Part shown: positions 35,544 to 44,537 of the stretch, in pieces
Layout: every line of letters starts with the position of its first letter
Position numbering within the stretch: position 1 is the stretch's first letter
Source: Thiomonas sp. X19
Lineage (GTDB): Bacteria; Pseudomonadota; Gammaproteobacteria; Burkholderiales; Burkholderiaceae_C
Direction: 5' to 3'
Length of the DNA stretch: 64,000 nt
Assembly: GCF_900089495.1 (NCBI RefSeq)
Contig: NZ_LT605203.1
Location: forward strand, 3,137,547-3,201,546
Notes under the pieces: model-generated
What the model was told of the DNA's origin: nothing
Databases searched by the model: none
The model's input: only the letters and a program-made list of their open reading frames with translations
Made by a program: the position numbers and the translations under genes

Positions 35544-35894
35544 TTATTTCTTGCCCTTGATGCTGTCCAGATAGCCTGCGATGACGGCAACCTGGTCCTC
35601 GGGAATGGGCGCCTTGAAGGCGTTCTTCATCTTGTTGACCTCCACCAGCCAGGCGGCCTTGCCCAGATCGGGCTGGTTCATCACCATGCCGACCGAGTGG
35701 CACATCAGGCAGTAACTGTTGGCGGCCTTGGCGCCGGCCGAGTCGCCTGGAAACACACGGGTGCTGGTGGGTAGGTTGATGCTTTTGGTCTGCAGGGTGA
35801 TCGCCTGCGCTGGGCTGCTGGCCAGTAAGGCAGCGAGGCCGAAGGCGGCGGTGGTCACTACGCCGAAGGCAAAGATGCTTTGATGCGTTTTCAT
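35544..35894 (-). CDS. sorB: Cytochrome c subunit of sulfite dehydrogenase
   Basis: A 116-residue monoheme cytochrome c with a Sec signal peptide (cleavage near ASSPAQA). The heme motif is YCLMCH (Cys62, Cys65, His66), and the likely axial Met is in VMNQPDL. It follows sorA by 14 bases. Together SorAB oxidise periplasmic sulfite to sulfate and pass electrons to the respiratory chain. The C-terminus DQVAVIAGYLDSIKGKK is typical of class I cytochromes. Confidence 0.9.
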   Translation of the reverse strand: MKTHQSIFAFGVVTTAAFGLAALLASSPAQAITLQTKSINLPTSTRVFPGDSAGAKAANSYCLMCHSVGMVMNQPDLGKAAWLVEVNKMKNAFKAPIPEDQVAVIAGYLDSIKGKK

Positions 35895-35908
35895 GGAGAT
35901 CTCCGGGT

Positions 35909-37147
35909 TCAAACGGCCATCACGGTGGTGGACTCGACCACATTGCGCATGAAGCCGCCCGGGTTCCAGTTCGGCGTCATGGGCTGCTGCAGGCCGTCGC
36001 TATTGGTGCAACGAACCATCAGGTTCTGGTCGCCTTTGTCCAGCTTCACATGCGTGGTCCATTGGCGGAAGCTGTATTTGCCGTAGTCCTTGCTGAGTTG
36101 GGTCGGCATCCAGGTCTTGCCGCCGTCGATCGACAGCTCCACCATCTTCACCCCGGTGTCGCCACCGAAGGCGATGCCGCGCACCAGTTCGGGCCGGCCC
36201 GCCGGCACCTTCGCGCCCGTCGTGAGATTGGTGACGAAGGAGCGCGGCACCATTTTGTTGATGGGCACGAACTTCACGTCCTTCTCGCCCGGCGTCATGT
36301 TCGCCTGCGGCCAGTTGTCGGGAATGGTGTAGGCCGGATGCATCCAGAAATTGGTGTCCTCGTGGTCCAGGACTCTGATGTGCTGAAGTGACTTGGTCCA
36401 GTACGTGGCGTACCAGCCGGGGACGATGAGACGAAAAGGAAAGCCGTTGATCAGCGGCAGGGATTGACCGTTGATCTCCCAGGCGATCATCACCTCACCG
36501 TCGCGGGCGTGATCAACCGCCAGCGACTTCTTGAGATTCGGTGCTGTCGGGATGACAGGCCGCTCGGCGCCCTCGAACTGCACCTGCACCGCACCCGGCT
36601 TGACGCCAGCGGCATCGAGGACGTCCTTGAGCCGCACGCCCACCCAGCGGGCATTGCCCATGGCGCCATTGCTCCACTCGCCGCCGGCCACGCGCGGCTG
36701 GAAGTAGCCACGCGAATTGCCGGAGCACTGGTTCACCGCCGCCAGTTCCACATGCTTGAACTTGCGCATGAGGTCGAACACGGTGAACTTGAGTTCCTGG
36801 TTCACATGCCCGCTCATCGTCACGGTGAAAGTTTTGGGATCGATATGGGTGGGAATGTCAGCCCAGTGCCAGCGGGTGTAGAACTGGTCGACCGGGGTGA
36901 ACACGCCCTTGTCGAACACCGACCATGGCGTCTCCAGCAACGGCGGTCGGGTGCGCTGCAAAATCATGGGGCCCTTGCCGGGCCACGCCGTCGTGATGTC
37001 TCGGCGATCAGGCCCTCCAGGCAACGGCAGCTCGATGCTTTTGGCCAATGCACTGCGGGCGAAGGCAACAGAACCAAGCCCCAAGGCGCCGGTGCTTAAA
37101 AAGGCACGGCGGTCGAATACTTTGCGAAGGCTCTCATTATGACTCAT
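35909..37147 (-). CDS. sorA: Sulfite dehydrogenase molybdopterin subunit
   Basis: 412 residues from MSHNESLRKV. A twin-arginine signal (DRRAFLSTGALGLGS) directs export. The molybdenum-coordinating Cys is in AAVNQCSGNSRGYF (Cys141), within the sulfite-oxidase fold; GWYATYWTKSLQHIRV and ELSIDGGKTWMPTQL are in the later Mo-cofactor and dimerisation domains. The 442-residue frame adds 30 upstream residues encoded across the IS end and is not natural. An IS1380 copy ends only 40 bases upstream, so any original promoter or upstream partner (DsrE-like gene) is now separated. Confidence 0.92.
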   Translation of the reverse strand: MSHNESLRKVFDRRAFLSTGALGLGSVAFARSALAKSIELPLPGGPDRRDITTAWPGKGPMILQRTRPPLLETPWSVFDKGVFTPVDQFYTRWHWADIPTHIDPKTFTVTMSGHVNQELKFTVFDLMRKFKHVELAAVNQCSGNSRGYFQPRVAGGEWSNGAMGNARWVGVRLKDVLDAAGVKPGAVQVQFEGAERPVIPTAPNLKKSLAVDHARDGEVMIAWEINGQSLPLINGFPFRLIVPGWYATYWTKSLQHIRVLDHEDTNFWMHPAYTIPDNWPQANMTPGEKDVKFVPINKMVPRSFVTNLTTGAKVPAGRPELVRGIAFGGDTGVKMVELSIDGGKTWMPTQLSKDYGKYSFRQWTTHVKLDKGDQNLMVRCTNSDGLQQPMTPNWNPGGFMRNVVESTTVMAV

Positions 37148-37186
37148 GGCTTTACCTTTCAGATCAACAATCCTATTGAAGAGACT

Positions 37187-38900
37187 CCTGAATCCGTGAG
37201 CTCGGGCATGCGGAATTTTCATAAGTTGTTGATGCATAATGGTTTATTCGATAAAATGACCCCTTTGTCTTCTCACCCAGCGGGTGAACGTTCCGGGGTA
37301 TGGCATGGGGTTTGGATTTCGCGTCAAGCAACTCGACTATGACCTGACGCCGGTGGCCGGTCTGGCCCTTGTCGGTCATCACCTCAAGCGCCTCGATCCT
37401 CTGTTCAAACGCCTGGATGCCCAGTGGCCTTGCCGCGGCGGACTGCCGCCCAGCACACTGATGCGCAGCTATGTTGGCTTGCTCGCGCAGAGCAAGAGCG
37501 ACTTCGATGCCATCGAAGGCTTTCGAGGCGATCGTTTCTTCCAGGAGGCGCTGGGTCTGGTGGGTGTGCCGTCCTCGCCCACCCTGCGCCAGCGCCTGGA
37601 TGCGCAGGCCGCCCTGTGGTTTGACTTCACCTCCCAGGCGATTGAAGCGCTGCTGCGCAAGAGCCAACCGGACTATGGTCTTTTGCCTTGCGGTCATGTG
37701 CCGCTGGACATCGACACCTTCGCGATGGACAACTCGGGCACAGCCAAGGATGGGGTGAGCCGCACCTACGCGGGGGTCGATGGCTACTGCCCGCTGGCGG
37801 CCTACCTGGGCACGCATGGGTTTTGCCTGGAGTTCGCCCTACGTCCGGGCGCGCAGCACTCGGCTTCGGAGACGACCTACAACCTCGAGACGGCCGTGCC
37901 CATGGCGCAGCGCCTGTCGACCGCAGGCCCCAAGGCGCCGATTCTCGTGCGCATGGATGCGGGGTTTTGCTCGGCCGCCTTGATGGCCGACATGCAGCGC
38001 TGCAACAGGCCAGGACTGCCCCGGGTCGATGTTCTGATCAAGTGGAATCCCCGCAAGACCGATCCTCTGGAGGTCTTGCGACGGCAGGAACTGGAAGGGG
38101 GTTTGTTGTGGCAGCATCCGCGCGCAGGCAAGCGCGTGGCGGTTTGGGAGGTGGCCGTGCAGGTCGAAGGCATCGCCCATCGCCTGCGCCGCATTGTGCG
38201 CATCACGGAGCGCACCGTCGATGCCCGTGGCCAGCAGTTTTTGGTCCCCGAGATCATCTTGGAGGGCTGGACGACAAGCTTGCCCAAGGCCATCAGCGCC
38301 GAGGCGATCATCGACCTGTACGCCGGGCACGCTACGCACGAGCAGTTCCATGCGGAATTCAAAACCGACATGGATCTGGAGCGACTGCCCTCGGGGAAGT
38401 TCGACACGAACGATCTTGTCTGCCAGCTTGCGGCCCTGACGATGAACGTGCTGCGCCTCATGGGGCAGCAAGGGCTGCTGGGGCCGCATGCACCGGTGCG
38501 CCATGCGGCCAGGCGACGGCGTCTGAAGACTGTGATCCAGGAACTTGTCATCCGCGCAGCACGCGTGATCAACCATGGCGGGCGGCTGTGGTTGGGACTG
38601 GGCGCCAACGACAAGGCAGCCCGTGCCTTTTGCGATCTGCATGCGCAGTTCGCCGCCAGCGGCTGAAGACGCAGTCCAAGCTTTCCCAGCACCCCAAGAC
38701 GCTGGCCACAAGGGCTCAGCGGGGGAACGGCTGCGCGCAACCCACCCGAAATGACCGATCAAGGGGGCCGATCGTTCGCGCACAGCCCCACAGCCCCCTT
38801 CGACACGGCGCTCGAACCGTGAACCTGCGGGAAATCGGGAAAATCGGGCCGTCACAATCAGCTTTCAAGTCGATGGATTATCGGAAGTCACGGATTCAGG
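37187..38900 (+). mobile_element. Complete IS1380-family element, copy 2 (1714 bp)
   Basis: 13-bp inverted repeats CCTGAATCCGTGA at both ends, with the 5-bp target duplication AGACT at 37182-37186 and 38901-38905. Same length and apparently the same sequence as copy 1. It is inserted between the DsrE-like gene and sorA, in the opposite orientation to both. Confidence 0.97.
37284..38666 (+). CDS. IS1380-family transposase (copy 2)
   Basis: 460 residues, identical in sequence to the transposase at 11532 with the same GTG start. Catalytic Asp residues in DIDTFAMDNSG and ILVRMDAGFCS and Glu in HEQFHAEFKTD are intact. Confidence 0.95.
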   Translation: MNVPGYGMGFGFRVKQLDYDLTPVAGLALVGHHLKRLDPLFKRLDAQWPCRGGLPPSTLMRSYVGLLAQSKSDFDAIEGFRGDRFFQEALGLVGVPSSPTLRQRLDAQAALWFDFTSQAIEALLRKSQPDYGLLPCGHVPLDIDTFAMDNSGTAKDGVSRTYAGVDGYCPLAAYLGTHGFCLEFALRPGAQHSASETTYNLETAVPMAQRLSTAGPKAPILVRMDAGFCSAALMADMQRCNRPGLPRVDVLIKWNPRKTDPLEVLRRQELEGGLLWQHPRAGKRVAVWEVAVQVEGIAHRLRRIVRITERTVDARGQQFLVPEIILEGWTTSLPKAISAEAIIDLYAGHATHEQFHAEFKTDMDLERLPSGKFDTNDLVCQLAALTMNVLRLMGQQGLLGPHAPVRHAARRRRLKTVIQELVIRAARVINHGGRLWLGLGANDKAARAFCDLHAQFAASG

Positions 38901-38954
38901 AGACTTTCATTGACTTACAAAATGATGCAATCCATCATCAAAAAATTGGTTCAT

Positions 38955-39461
38955 TTAAGGTTTGAGATAAGCAAAGCCATCTTTCTCTAATTGCATGATG
39001 CGTACCACGCCCCCCGGCACGACCACGGCTTGCGGCACCAGTTCAGGCATGTGCCCAAGCTGCTTGGCCATCGCCTCCATGGTGACGTGGCAGGCGTCGA
39101 ACTCAATGCCTTCGGCGTCTTCGGATGCAATGCGGGCGGCCAAGGGACTGTTCTTCAAAAGTACTTTCAGACCCGGCCCATACGCCACGATCACAATGCG
39201 CGCTTTGTCTTGCCCAAAATAATCGAGCACGTTCTGCGCATTGTTCAGCGTGAGGTTCCACAACGCGGGGTTGGCCTCGCTGATCTGCAGGACCAGGTTG
39301 TACTGCGCAAACGGCAGCTTGTGCACGAAGGTGGGGTGGTCGAATTTGAAGTCCCTCAGCATGGACGGGTTGGCGGCATGCGCCAGCGCCATGCCGCCAA
39401 CCGCCATCCCTGCAGCCAGCAGGGTGTGGCGCGCCAGGCGCCCCCAATCTTGCTTATGCAT
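38955..39461 (-). CDS. Exported DsrE/DsrF-like protein
   Basis: 168 residues. The signal peptide (RHTLLAAGMAVGGMALAHAA) gives a periplasmic protein, unlike cytoplasmic DsrE. The fold signature IVIVAYGPGLKVLL, a Cys in EFDACHVTMEA (Cys124) and VVPGGVVRIMQLEKDGFAYL match the DsrE-like/YchN family, where the Cys can carry sulfur. CGAGGATGCAAAG precedes the ATG. It would lie upstream of sorA in the same operon were it not for IS1380 copy 2, so a role in sulfur or sulfite metabolism is likely. Confidence 0.82.
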   Translation of the reverse strand: MHKQDWGRLARHTLLAAGMAVGGMALAHAANPSMLRDFKFDHPTFVHKLPFAQYNLVLQISEANPALWNLTLNNAQNVLDYFGQDKARIVIVAYGPGLKVLLKNSPLAARIASEDAEGIEFDACHVTMEAMAKQLGHMPELVPQAVVVPGGVVRIMQLEKDGFAYLKP

Positions 39462-39780
39462 CTTTGCATCCTCGAGTTGCGTGGAAAATTCATGCCTTCC
39501 TATCGACCGGGGGCTGCAAAAATCGACCGCATGCTGCAAGTCGTCGAGGCAGGCTGTGCCATTCCCTGGCGGTTAGGTCTGGGGAATTGTGCGCCTCATC
39601 CGCAATAAAGCTAACGCATTATTATGTTTGATGACATCCATAATTTTGATGAATTCAACGTCAACCCGCACCGATCGACCGCATCGTTGCGGGACTTGTT
39701 GTGTGGGCTGGCCGGGGTTAAGCTGACAAGGCCGACAGACAGTCGCCGGTATAGCCAACACATTGCCCCTGCCGACAGAA
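39462..39780. other. 319-bp gap without intact gene
   Basis: Upstream (promoter) region of the DsrE-like gene followed by IS110 debris. The AT-rich block TAACGCATTATTATG at about 39610 is a possible promoter area. Nothing else is supported. Confidence 0.35.
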
Positions 39781-40140
39781 AAGACCACCCATGGCAGCGC
39801 CCACCACTGGGCGCGTCAGTTGCGGGCGCTGGGGCATGAGGTGTGGCTGATGGCGCCGCAGTTCGTCAAGCCGTATGTGAAGACCAACAAGAACGACGCG
39901 GCCGATGCGCAGGCCATTTGCGAAGCCGTGGCGCGCCCGAGCATGCGCTTTGTGCCGGTGAAGACGCCCGGAGCAACAGGCGATCCTGGCCCTGCACCGT
40001 GCGCGCCAATCGCATCCGGGGGCTGCTGGCCGAGTTCGGGTTGATTGTGCCGCAGAGCATTGGTCATATCCGCAGCACAGTGCCGCTTCTGCTGGATGAG
40101 GCGCGCGAGAATCTGCCCGGGATGTTCGTCGACCCCACCG
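39781..40140 (+). pseudogene. IS110-family transposase remnant
   Basis: GHEVWLMAPQFVKPYVKTNK, then NDAADAQAICEAVARPSMRF are the DEDD-catalytic N-terminal part of IS110 transposases. After a frameshift near 39966 the protein continues RANRIRGLLAEFGLIVPQSI and LLLDEARENLPGMF. The first 40 residues and the whole C-terminal domain are missing. Confidence 0.75.
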
Positions 40141-40319
40141 ATTGCTTCAGGCGATCAAGCAGTGATGGCAATGTCAAATGCTACTGAAATTTGCTAATTT
40201 TCACGGATCTTCTTGGACGAGCACATGATGAAATGGTGATCACGGGACCAATCAGGTTTCTCGCAACCAAGTGGCGTTCCTCGCCCGCAATTTTGAGTTA
40301 AGTTGAGTCACCTCGCACC

Positions 40320-40553
40320 ATGTCCGAAGTCAATATTGCCCTGCGCGCAATTCAGCTCTACTCTGAAATGCATCCACGCCCGACACACCTGACGCAAGTA
40401 CAAGCAGCAGAAATGCTTGGTGTCCACAGGAACACAGTGAGCAAACTTCTCCGAGCCGGTGTGCTGCGCCTCAACCAATGTGGCTTAATTTCCATCGAAC
40501 TCATTGACCTCGCACGGTCGACAAAACTTCCTCGCGACGAAGGTGGATGCTGA
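40320..40553 (+). CDS. Small helix-turn-helix protein
   Basis: 77 residues. HLTQVQAAEMLGVHRNTVSK is a MerR/Fis-like or excisionase-type helix-turn-helix, followed by a short winged strand (LRLNQCGLISIELIDLARST). No effector domain. It is preceded by IS debris and followed by a toxin-antitoxin pair. A repressor or excisionase function is plausible, but the target is unknown. Confidence 0.65.
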   Translation: MSEVNIALRAIQLYSEMHPRPTHLTQVQAAEMLGVHRNTVSKLLRAGVLRLNQCGLISIELIDLARSTKLPRDEGGC

Positions 40554-40746
40554 CGTCGAAATGGCATCGTGTCTGGGAACACGCAATAACATTTCCGCGA
40601 TAGATAGACTATGGGTGAATAGTTGTACCGTTGGCAAACTCGGCTCCGTGAACCTGACGATGTGCCGCAGGCTTCTTTTCGACCATCATCGCCTTGATTG
40701 TTGAGATTAGCTAGACTAGGCTAAGAAAAATTTTGAGGGTACCGCA

Positions 40747-40995
40747 ATGCAGTCCGTCAACATGCTGCAAGCCAAGTCGTCCCTGTCCCGACTGGTGGAA
40801 GCGATCGAGCAGGGACAGGTGCACGAGATCGTCATCGCCCGCAATGGCCGACCAGCAGCCAAACTGGTGCCTATCGATACTTTGCCTACTGGAAAGCGCA
40901 TAGGCGTGGCCAAGGGGCGATTCGAGGTACCGGAGAGCATCGACGCATACAACGACGAGGTGGCGCTTCTGTTTCTGGAAGGGCAGCAGCCTTGA
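40747..40995 (+). CDS. Phd/YefM-family antitoxin
   Basis: 82 residues: MQSVNMLQAKSSLSRLVEAI, then EIVIARNGRPAAKLVPI are the DNA-binding domain of Phd/YefM antitoxins; the acidic C-terminus (ESIDAYNDEVALLFLEG) should bind the toxin. GAGGGT lies upstream of the ATG. It overlaps the toxin gene by 4 bases. The pair is intact and should autoregulate. Confidence 0.9.
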   Translation: MQSVNMLQAKSSLSRLVEAIEQGQVHEIVIARNGRPAAKLVPIDTLPTGKRIGVAKGRFEVPESIDAYNDEVALLFLEGQQP

Positions 40996-41378
40996 ATCTC
41001 CTGCTGGATACGCACGTCGCCCTCTGGGCCATCACCGATAGCCCAAAGCTGCCAAAAACGGCGCGTGAACTGATCGCGTCGCCAAAGTCGGTGGTATGGG
41101 TCAGTGCTGCGAGTGTTTGGGAGATTGCCATCAAGCATGCATTGGGTCGAGGCGACATGCCTGTATCCGGCCAGGACGCTTCGCGCTACTTCCAAGAGTC
41201 TGGCTATCGCTTCCTGCCCATCGAGCCGGAGCACGCGATCGCCGTAGAGGGGTTGCCTGCGCATCATCAAGATCCGTTCGACCGCATCCTCGTCGCACAG
41301 GCAATGGTCGAGCCGATGCGACTGATGACACATGACCCAATGATGGCCCGCTACAACGACAGCATCATCAAGATTTGA
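40992..41378 (+). CDS. PIN-domain ribonuclease toxin (VapC-like)
   Basis: 128 residues with the PIN acidic residues: LLLDTHVALW (Asp near 6), SAASVWEIAIKHALG (Glu), QDPFDRILVAQA (Asp) and MTHDPMMARY (Asp). These cut structured RNA in VapC toxins. It starts at TTG 40992, overlapping the antitoxin stop. It is a PIN toxin with a Phd-type rather than VapB-type partner, a common combination. Confidence 0.9.
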   Translation: MNLLLDTHVALWAITDSPKLPKTARELIASPKSVVWVSAASVWEIAIKHALGRGDMPVSGQDASRYFQESGYRFLPIEPEHAIAVEGLPAHHQDPFDRILVAQAMVEPMRLMTHDPMMARYNDSIIKI

Positions 41379-41399
41379 TGCCCTGAGCGCGGCGACTGC

Positions 41400-41552
41400 C
41401 AGGTCTCCTGATTCAATAACCACCGGCTGATGGAACCCTCGGGTACACCCCTCCTGATGAAGCTGAGGCAAACTACGATCGGCAACTCGCCAGTCAGGCC
41501 ACCATTCCTGCCTAACTCAAACCAACCGGCCACGGAACCCAGTGGCGGGTCA
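41400..41552 (+). pseudogene. 3' end remnant of an IS3-family element
   Basis: Reads FNNHRLMEPSG then similar to the orfB end encoded at 59190-59303 (FNNHRLMEPLGYIPP, then EAEANYWRQQASQAT). Nucleotides GATGGAACCC, GAAGCTGAGGCAAACTA and CGGCCACGGAACCC recur in both. It is a diverged right end of a related IS3 element without the rest. Confidence 0.75.
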
Positions 41553-41670
41553 ATGTGCTTTCTGACTACTCATTTTTTACTCATGAGTAGATCAATTACC
41601 GCATAAATACTTGGTTTCCGAGTCCTCTTCTGGGCACCAAGACAGCTTAACGCAACACCTGCAGCAGCCG

Positions 41671-41705
41671 AAAAGCCCGACAATTCGTTGAATTGCCGGG
41701 CTTTT
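41671..41705. terminator. Bidirectional Rho-independent terminator
   Basis: AAAAGCCCGACAATTC and GAATTGCCGGGCTTTTT pair in a long stem (one mismatch) with A and T runs on the two sides, able to act in both directions. It lies between the toxin-antitoxin pair and uvrD. Confidence 0.9.
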
Positions 41706-41746
41706 TAACGCCTGAAAACGTTGCTGCAACACGGTGTCGGTCTTCA

Positions 41747-41830
41747 GGCAACACTGAACAAGTCCCGCGTGCGCATCGCATCCCTTCCCGATGCGGCGCG
41801 CTGCATCACGGGAACTGATTCAGCGTCGCC
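41747..41830. repeat. Short inverted-repeat element (84 bp), possible MITE
   Basis: GGCAACACTGAACAAGTCCC on the left and, as reverse complement on the right, GGCGACGCTGAATCAGTTCC pair imperfectly over about 24 bases with about 35 bases between them. There is no coding capacity. The right arm recurs at 34307-34330. They look like terminal repeats of an unidentified IS, here as a MITE or deletion remnant. Confidence 0.55.
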
Positions 41831-44104
41831 TTAATTCACCGGGGTGAGCTTGGCGATGTTCAAGGCCAGCCATTTCGGTCCGTGGCGCTTGAACCGCACC
41901 TGGGCGCGGGCATCGAGGCCCTGGCCTTCGAGCGTGAGAATCACGCCTTCGCCGAACTTGGTGTGAAACACCGATTGGCCCACGCGCAAACCATGGCCCG
42001 CAGCGGGCGCGCTGGCGGCCGAGGGCGTGAACGGCACCGCAGGTTCAGCGCTCCAGGCCGCGCGCAGGCTGGGCGCGTAGGACGAAGCCGGCTTGCCGGC
42101 CTTGGGCGACAGCCACTTCAAGGTCTCTTGCGGCAACTCGTCGAAAAACCGGCTGCGCAGGTTGTAGCGCGTCTGGCCGTGCAGGATGCGGCTTTGCGCG
42201 TGGCTCAGGTACAGGCGCTTGCGCGCGCGGGTGATGGCCACGTACATCAGCCGTCGCTCCTCCTCCACGCCATCGGCCTCGTTCATCGCGTTCTCGTGCG
42301 GGAACAAGCCCTCCTCCAGGCCGGTGATGAACACGGCGTCGAACTCCAGGCCCTTGGCGGCGTGCACCGTCATCATCTGCACAGCGTCTTGCCCGGCCTG
42401 GGCCTGGTTGTCGCCCGCCTCCAGCGCGGCGTGGGTGAGAAAGGCGGTGAGCGGTGAGAGGGTCTCGCCCGTGGCGGGGTCGATGGCTTGCAGGTTCTGC
42501 AGCGCCTGCTCCGACAGCGGCCGCTCGCGCAGCGCCTCGGCGTCGAGGCCGAAGCCCTCCTGCGTGACGAAAGCGGTGGCGGCGTTCACCAGTTCTTCCA
42601 GGTTTTCGACCCGGTCCTGGCCGTCGCGCTCGTTGCGGTAATGTTCCAGCAGGCCGGAGACATCGAGCGCGTGGCGAACAAGGTCGGGCAGGCTCATGGC
42701 GGCGCAATCCAGCCGGACCTTGGCCAGCAGGTCGACGAAGGCCTGCAGACTGAGCGCGCCGCGCCCGCCCAGGGCCGAGATGGCATCGGCCAGCGGCACG
42801 GCGCGCAACCTGGCCGCGTCCTGCAACTGCTCCAGCGTGCGCGCGCCAATGCCGCGTGGCGGGAAGTTCACCACGCGCAGGAAAGCGGTGTCGTCCTGCG
42901 GGTTGTCGAGCAGGCGCAGATAAGCCAGCGCATGCTTGATTTCGGCGCGCTCGAAAAACCGCAGCCCGCCGTAGACCTTGTAGGGAATGGCGGCGTTGAA
43001 CAGCGCGCCCTCGATCACCCGCGACTGCGCGTTGGAGCGGTAGAGCAGCGCGATCTGGTCGCGCGTGTAGCCCTCGCGCAGCAGCAGGCGAATTTCCTCC
43101 ACGACCCAGGCCGCTTCCTGATGATCGCTGGGCTGCTCGATGACCCGCACCGGCTCGCCGGCGCCCGCCTCGGTGCGCAGGTTCTTGCCCAAGCGGCGGT
43201 TGTTGTGGGCGATGAGGTGATTGGCGGTGTCGAGGATGTTGGCGTGCGAGCGGTAGTTGTGCTCCAGCTTGATGAGGTGGTGCACATGGAACTCGCGCTG
43301 GTAGTCGTCCATATTGCCGACGTTGGCGCCGCGAAAGGCGTAGATGCTCTGGTCGTCGTCACCCACTGCCACGACCGCGCTGGGCTGCGGCTCGTTCGGC
43401 CCGGCCAGCAGCTTGAGCCACTGGTATTGCAGGCGGTTGGTGTCCTGAAATTCGTCGATCAGGATATGCCGGAAGCGCGCGCGGTAATGCTGGCGGATCT
43501 CGGCGTGGTCGCGCAGCACCTCGTAAGTGCGCAGCAGCAGCTCGGCGAAGTCGGCCACGCCCTCGCGCTGGCACTGCGCCTCGTAAGCGGCGTACACCTC
43601 CGCCATCAGCCGGCTCTGGGCGTCGCGCACCTCGCAGTCCTTGGCGCGCAACCCCTGCTCCTTCATATCGTTGATGAACCACAGCGCCTGCTTCGGCGGC
43701 GCGCGCTGTTCGTCCACGTTCAGCCCCTTGAGCAGGCGCTTCACGGCGGAGAGCTGGTCTTGCGTGTCCAGAATCTGGAAGGTCTGCGGCAGCCCGGCGG
43801 TTTTCCAGTGAGCCCGCAAAAAACGGTTGCACAGGCCATGAAAAGTGCCCACCCACATGCCGCGCACCGGCATGGGCAACATGGCTGAAAGCCGCGTCAG
43901 CATTTCCTTCGCCGCCTTGTTGGTGAAGGTCACCGCCAAGACGCCTGCGGACGACACCTGCCCGGTGGAAATCAGCCAGGCAATGCGGGTGGTCAACACC
44001 CGCGTCTTGCCGCTGCCGGCACCGGCCAGGATCAGCGCGTTTTCAGGGGGCAGCGTGACGGCAGCAAGCTGTTCGGGATTGAGGTGCAGCAGCAGATCGG
44101 ACAT
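41831..44104 (-). CDS. uvrD: ATP-dependent DNA helicase, UvrD/PcrA type
   Basis: 757-residue superfamily 1 3'-5' helicase. Motif I AGAGSGKTRV (about 27-36), motif Ia AVTFTNKAAKEM, motif II IDEFQDTN, motif III GDDDQSIYAFRGA, motif IV LEHNYRSHANIL, motif V TVHAAKGLEFDAV and motif VI LMYVAITRARKRLYL are all present. The C-terminal Tudor-like tail (GHGLRVGQSVFHTKFGEGVI) fits UvrD/PcrA, which unwind DNA in nucleotide excision and mismatch repair. Divergent from the next gene. Confidence 0.95.
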   Translation of the reverse strand: MSDLLLHLNPEQLAAVTLPPENALILAGAGSGKTRVLTTRIAWLISTGQVSSAGVLAVTFTNKAAKEMLTRLSAMLPMPVRGMWVGTFHGLCNRFLRAHWKTAGLPQTFQILDTQDQLSAVKRLLKGLNVDEQRAPPKQALWFINDMKEQGLRAKDCEVRDAQSRLMAEVYAAYEAQCQREGVADFAELLLRTYEVLRDHAEIRQHYRARFRHILIDEFQDTNRLQYQWLKLLAGPNEPQPSAVVAVGDDDQSIYAFRGANVGNMDDYQREFHVHHLIKLEHNYRSHANILDTANHLIAHNNRRLGKNLRTEAGAGEPVRVIEQPSDHQEAAWVVEEIRLLLREGYTRDQIALLYRSNAQSRVIEGALFNAAIPYKVYGGLRFFERAEIKHALAYLRLLDNPQDDTAFLRVVNFPPRGIGARTLEQLQDAARLRAVPLADAISALGGRGALSLQAFVDLLAKVRLDCAAMSLPDLVRHALDVSGLLEHYRNERDGQDRVENLEELVNAATAFVTQEGFGLDAEALRERPLSEQALQNLQAIDPATGETLSPLTAFLTHAALEAGDNQAQAGQDAVQMMTVHAAKGLEFDAVFITGLEEGLFPHENAMNEADGVEEERRLMYVAITRARKRLYLSHAQSRILHGQTRYNLRSRFFDELPQETLKWLSPKAGKPASSYAPSLRAAWSAEPAVPFTPSAASAPAAGHGLRVGQSVFHTKFGEGVILTLEGQGLDARAQVRFKRHGPKWLALNIAKLTPVN

Positions 44105-44203
44105 GGCGTCATTCTAGGAGCCCCGCCCTGCGCCACAGTCGTGCCAAGCATGCCCATGAGCCGGTGCGAGACAATGTCACTCTTGACTTGGAAGAGGTGG
44201 CCC

Positions 44204-44485
44204 ATGAGCATGAAAAAAACCGATTTGGTCAAGAATCTGGCCAAAAAGCTCGACGGCAAGATGAAAACCGCGGGCATTCCCGAGCGCTTTGCGCAGGGTG
44301 CAGCCGCAGCCAAGCGTGAGCGCCCGGCCGGCCCTGCCGCGATCAAATTGGAGCCGGTCACCTGCCGGCTGCCACCGGCACTGGCGCAGCGCTTGCGTGA
44401 ACGCGCGGTGGCGCATGAAGGCGGCATCCACGCGCTGATGGCACAGGCACTGGAAAGCTGGCTGACCGCCAACCCGGGCAACTGA
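44204..44485 (+). CDS. Conserved-looking small protein upstream of valS
   Basis: 93 residues starting MSMKKTDLVKNLAKKLDGKM (GAGGTGG upstream). The N-terminal half is basic; the second half LEPVTCRLPPALAQRLRERA then EGGIHALMAQALESWL resembles a ribbon-helix-helix-like or coiled helical domain. No motif proves a function. Located 52 bases before valS, same strand. Confidence 0.65.
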   Translation: MSMKKTDLVKNLAKKLDGKMKTAGIPERFAQGAAAAKRERPAGPAAIKLEPVTCRLPPALAQRLRERAVAHEGGIHALMAQALESWLTANPGN

Positions 44486-44537
44486 ACCTCGCCCGATCAA
44501 CGCCGACCCGAGCATCCTTACCGTTTGATGGATTCCC

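Noticed and set aside
41612..41634. tRNA-like 3' end (GAGTCCTCTTCTGGGCACCA)
   Set aside because: The acceptor-like end with CCA is present, but the expected T-stem does not pair and no 5' half is found. It could be a degenerate attachment site, which is not provable here.
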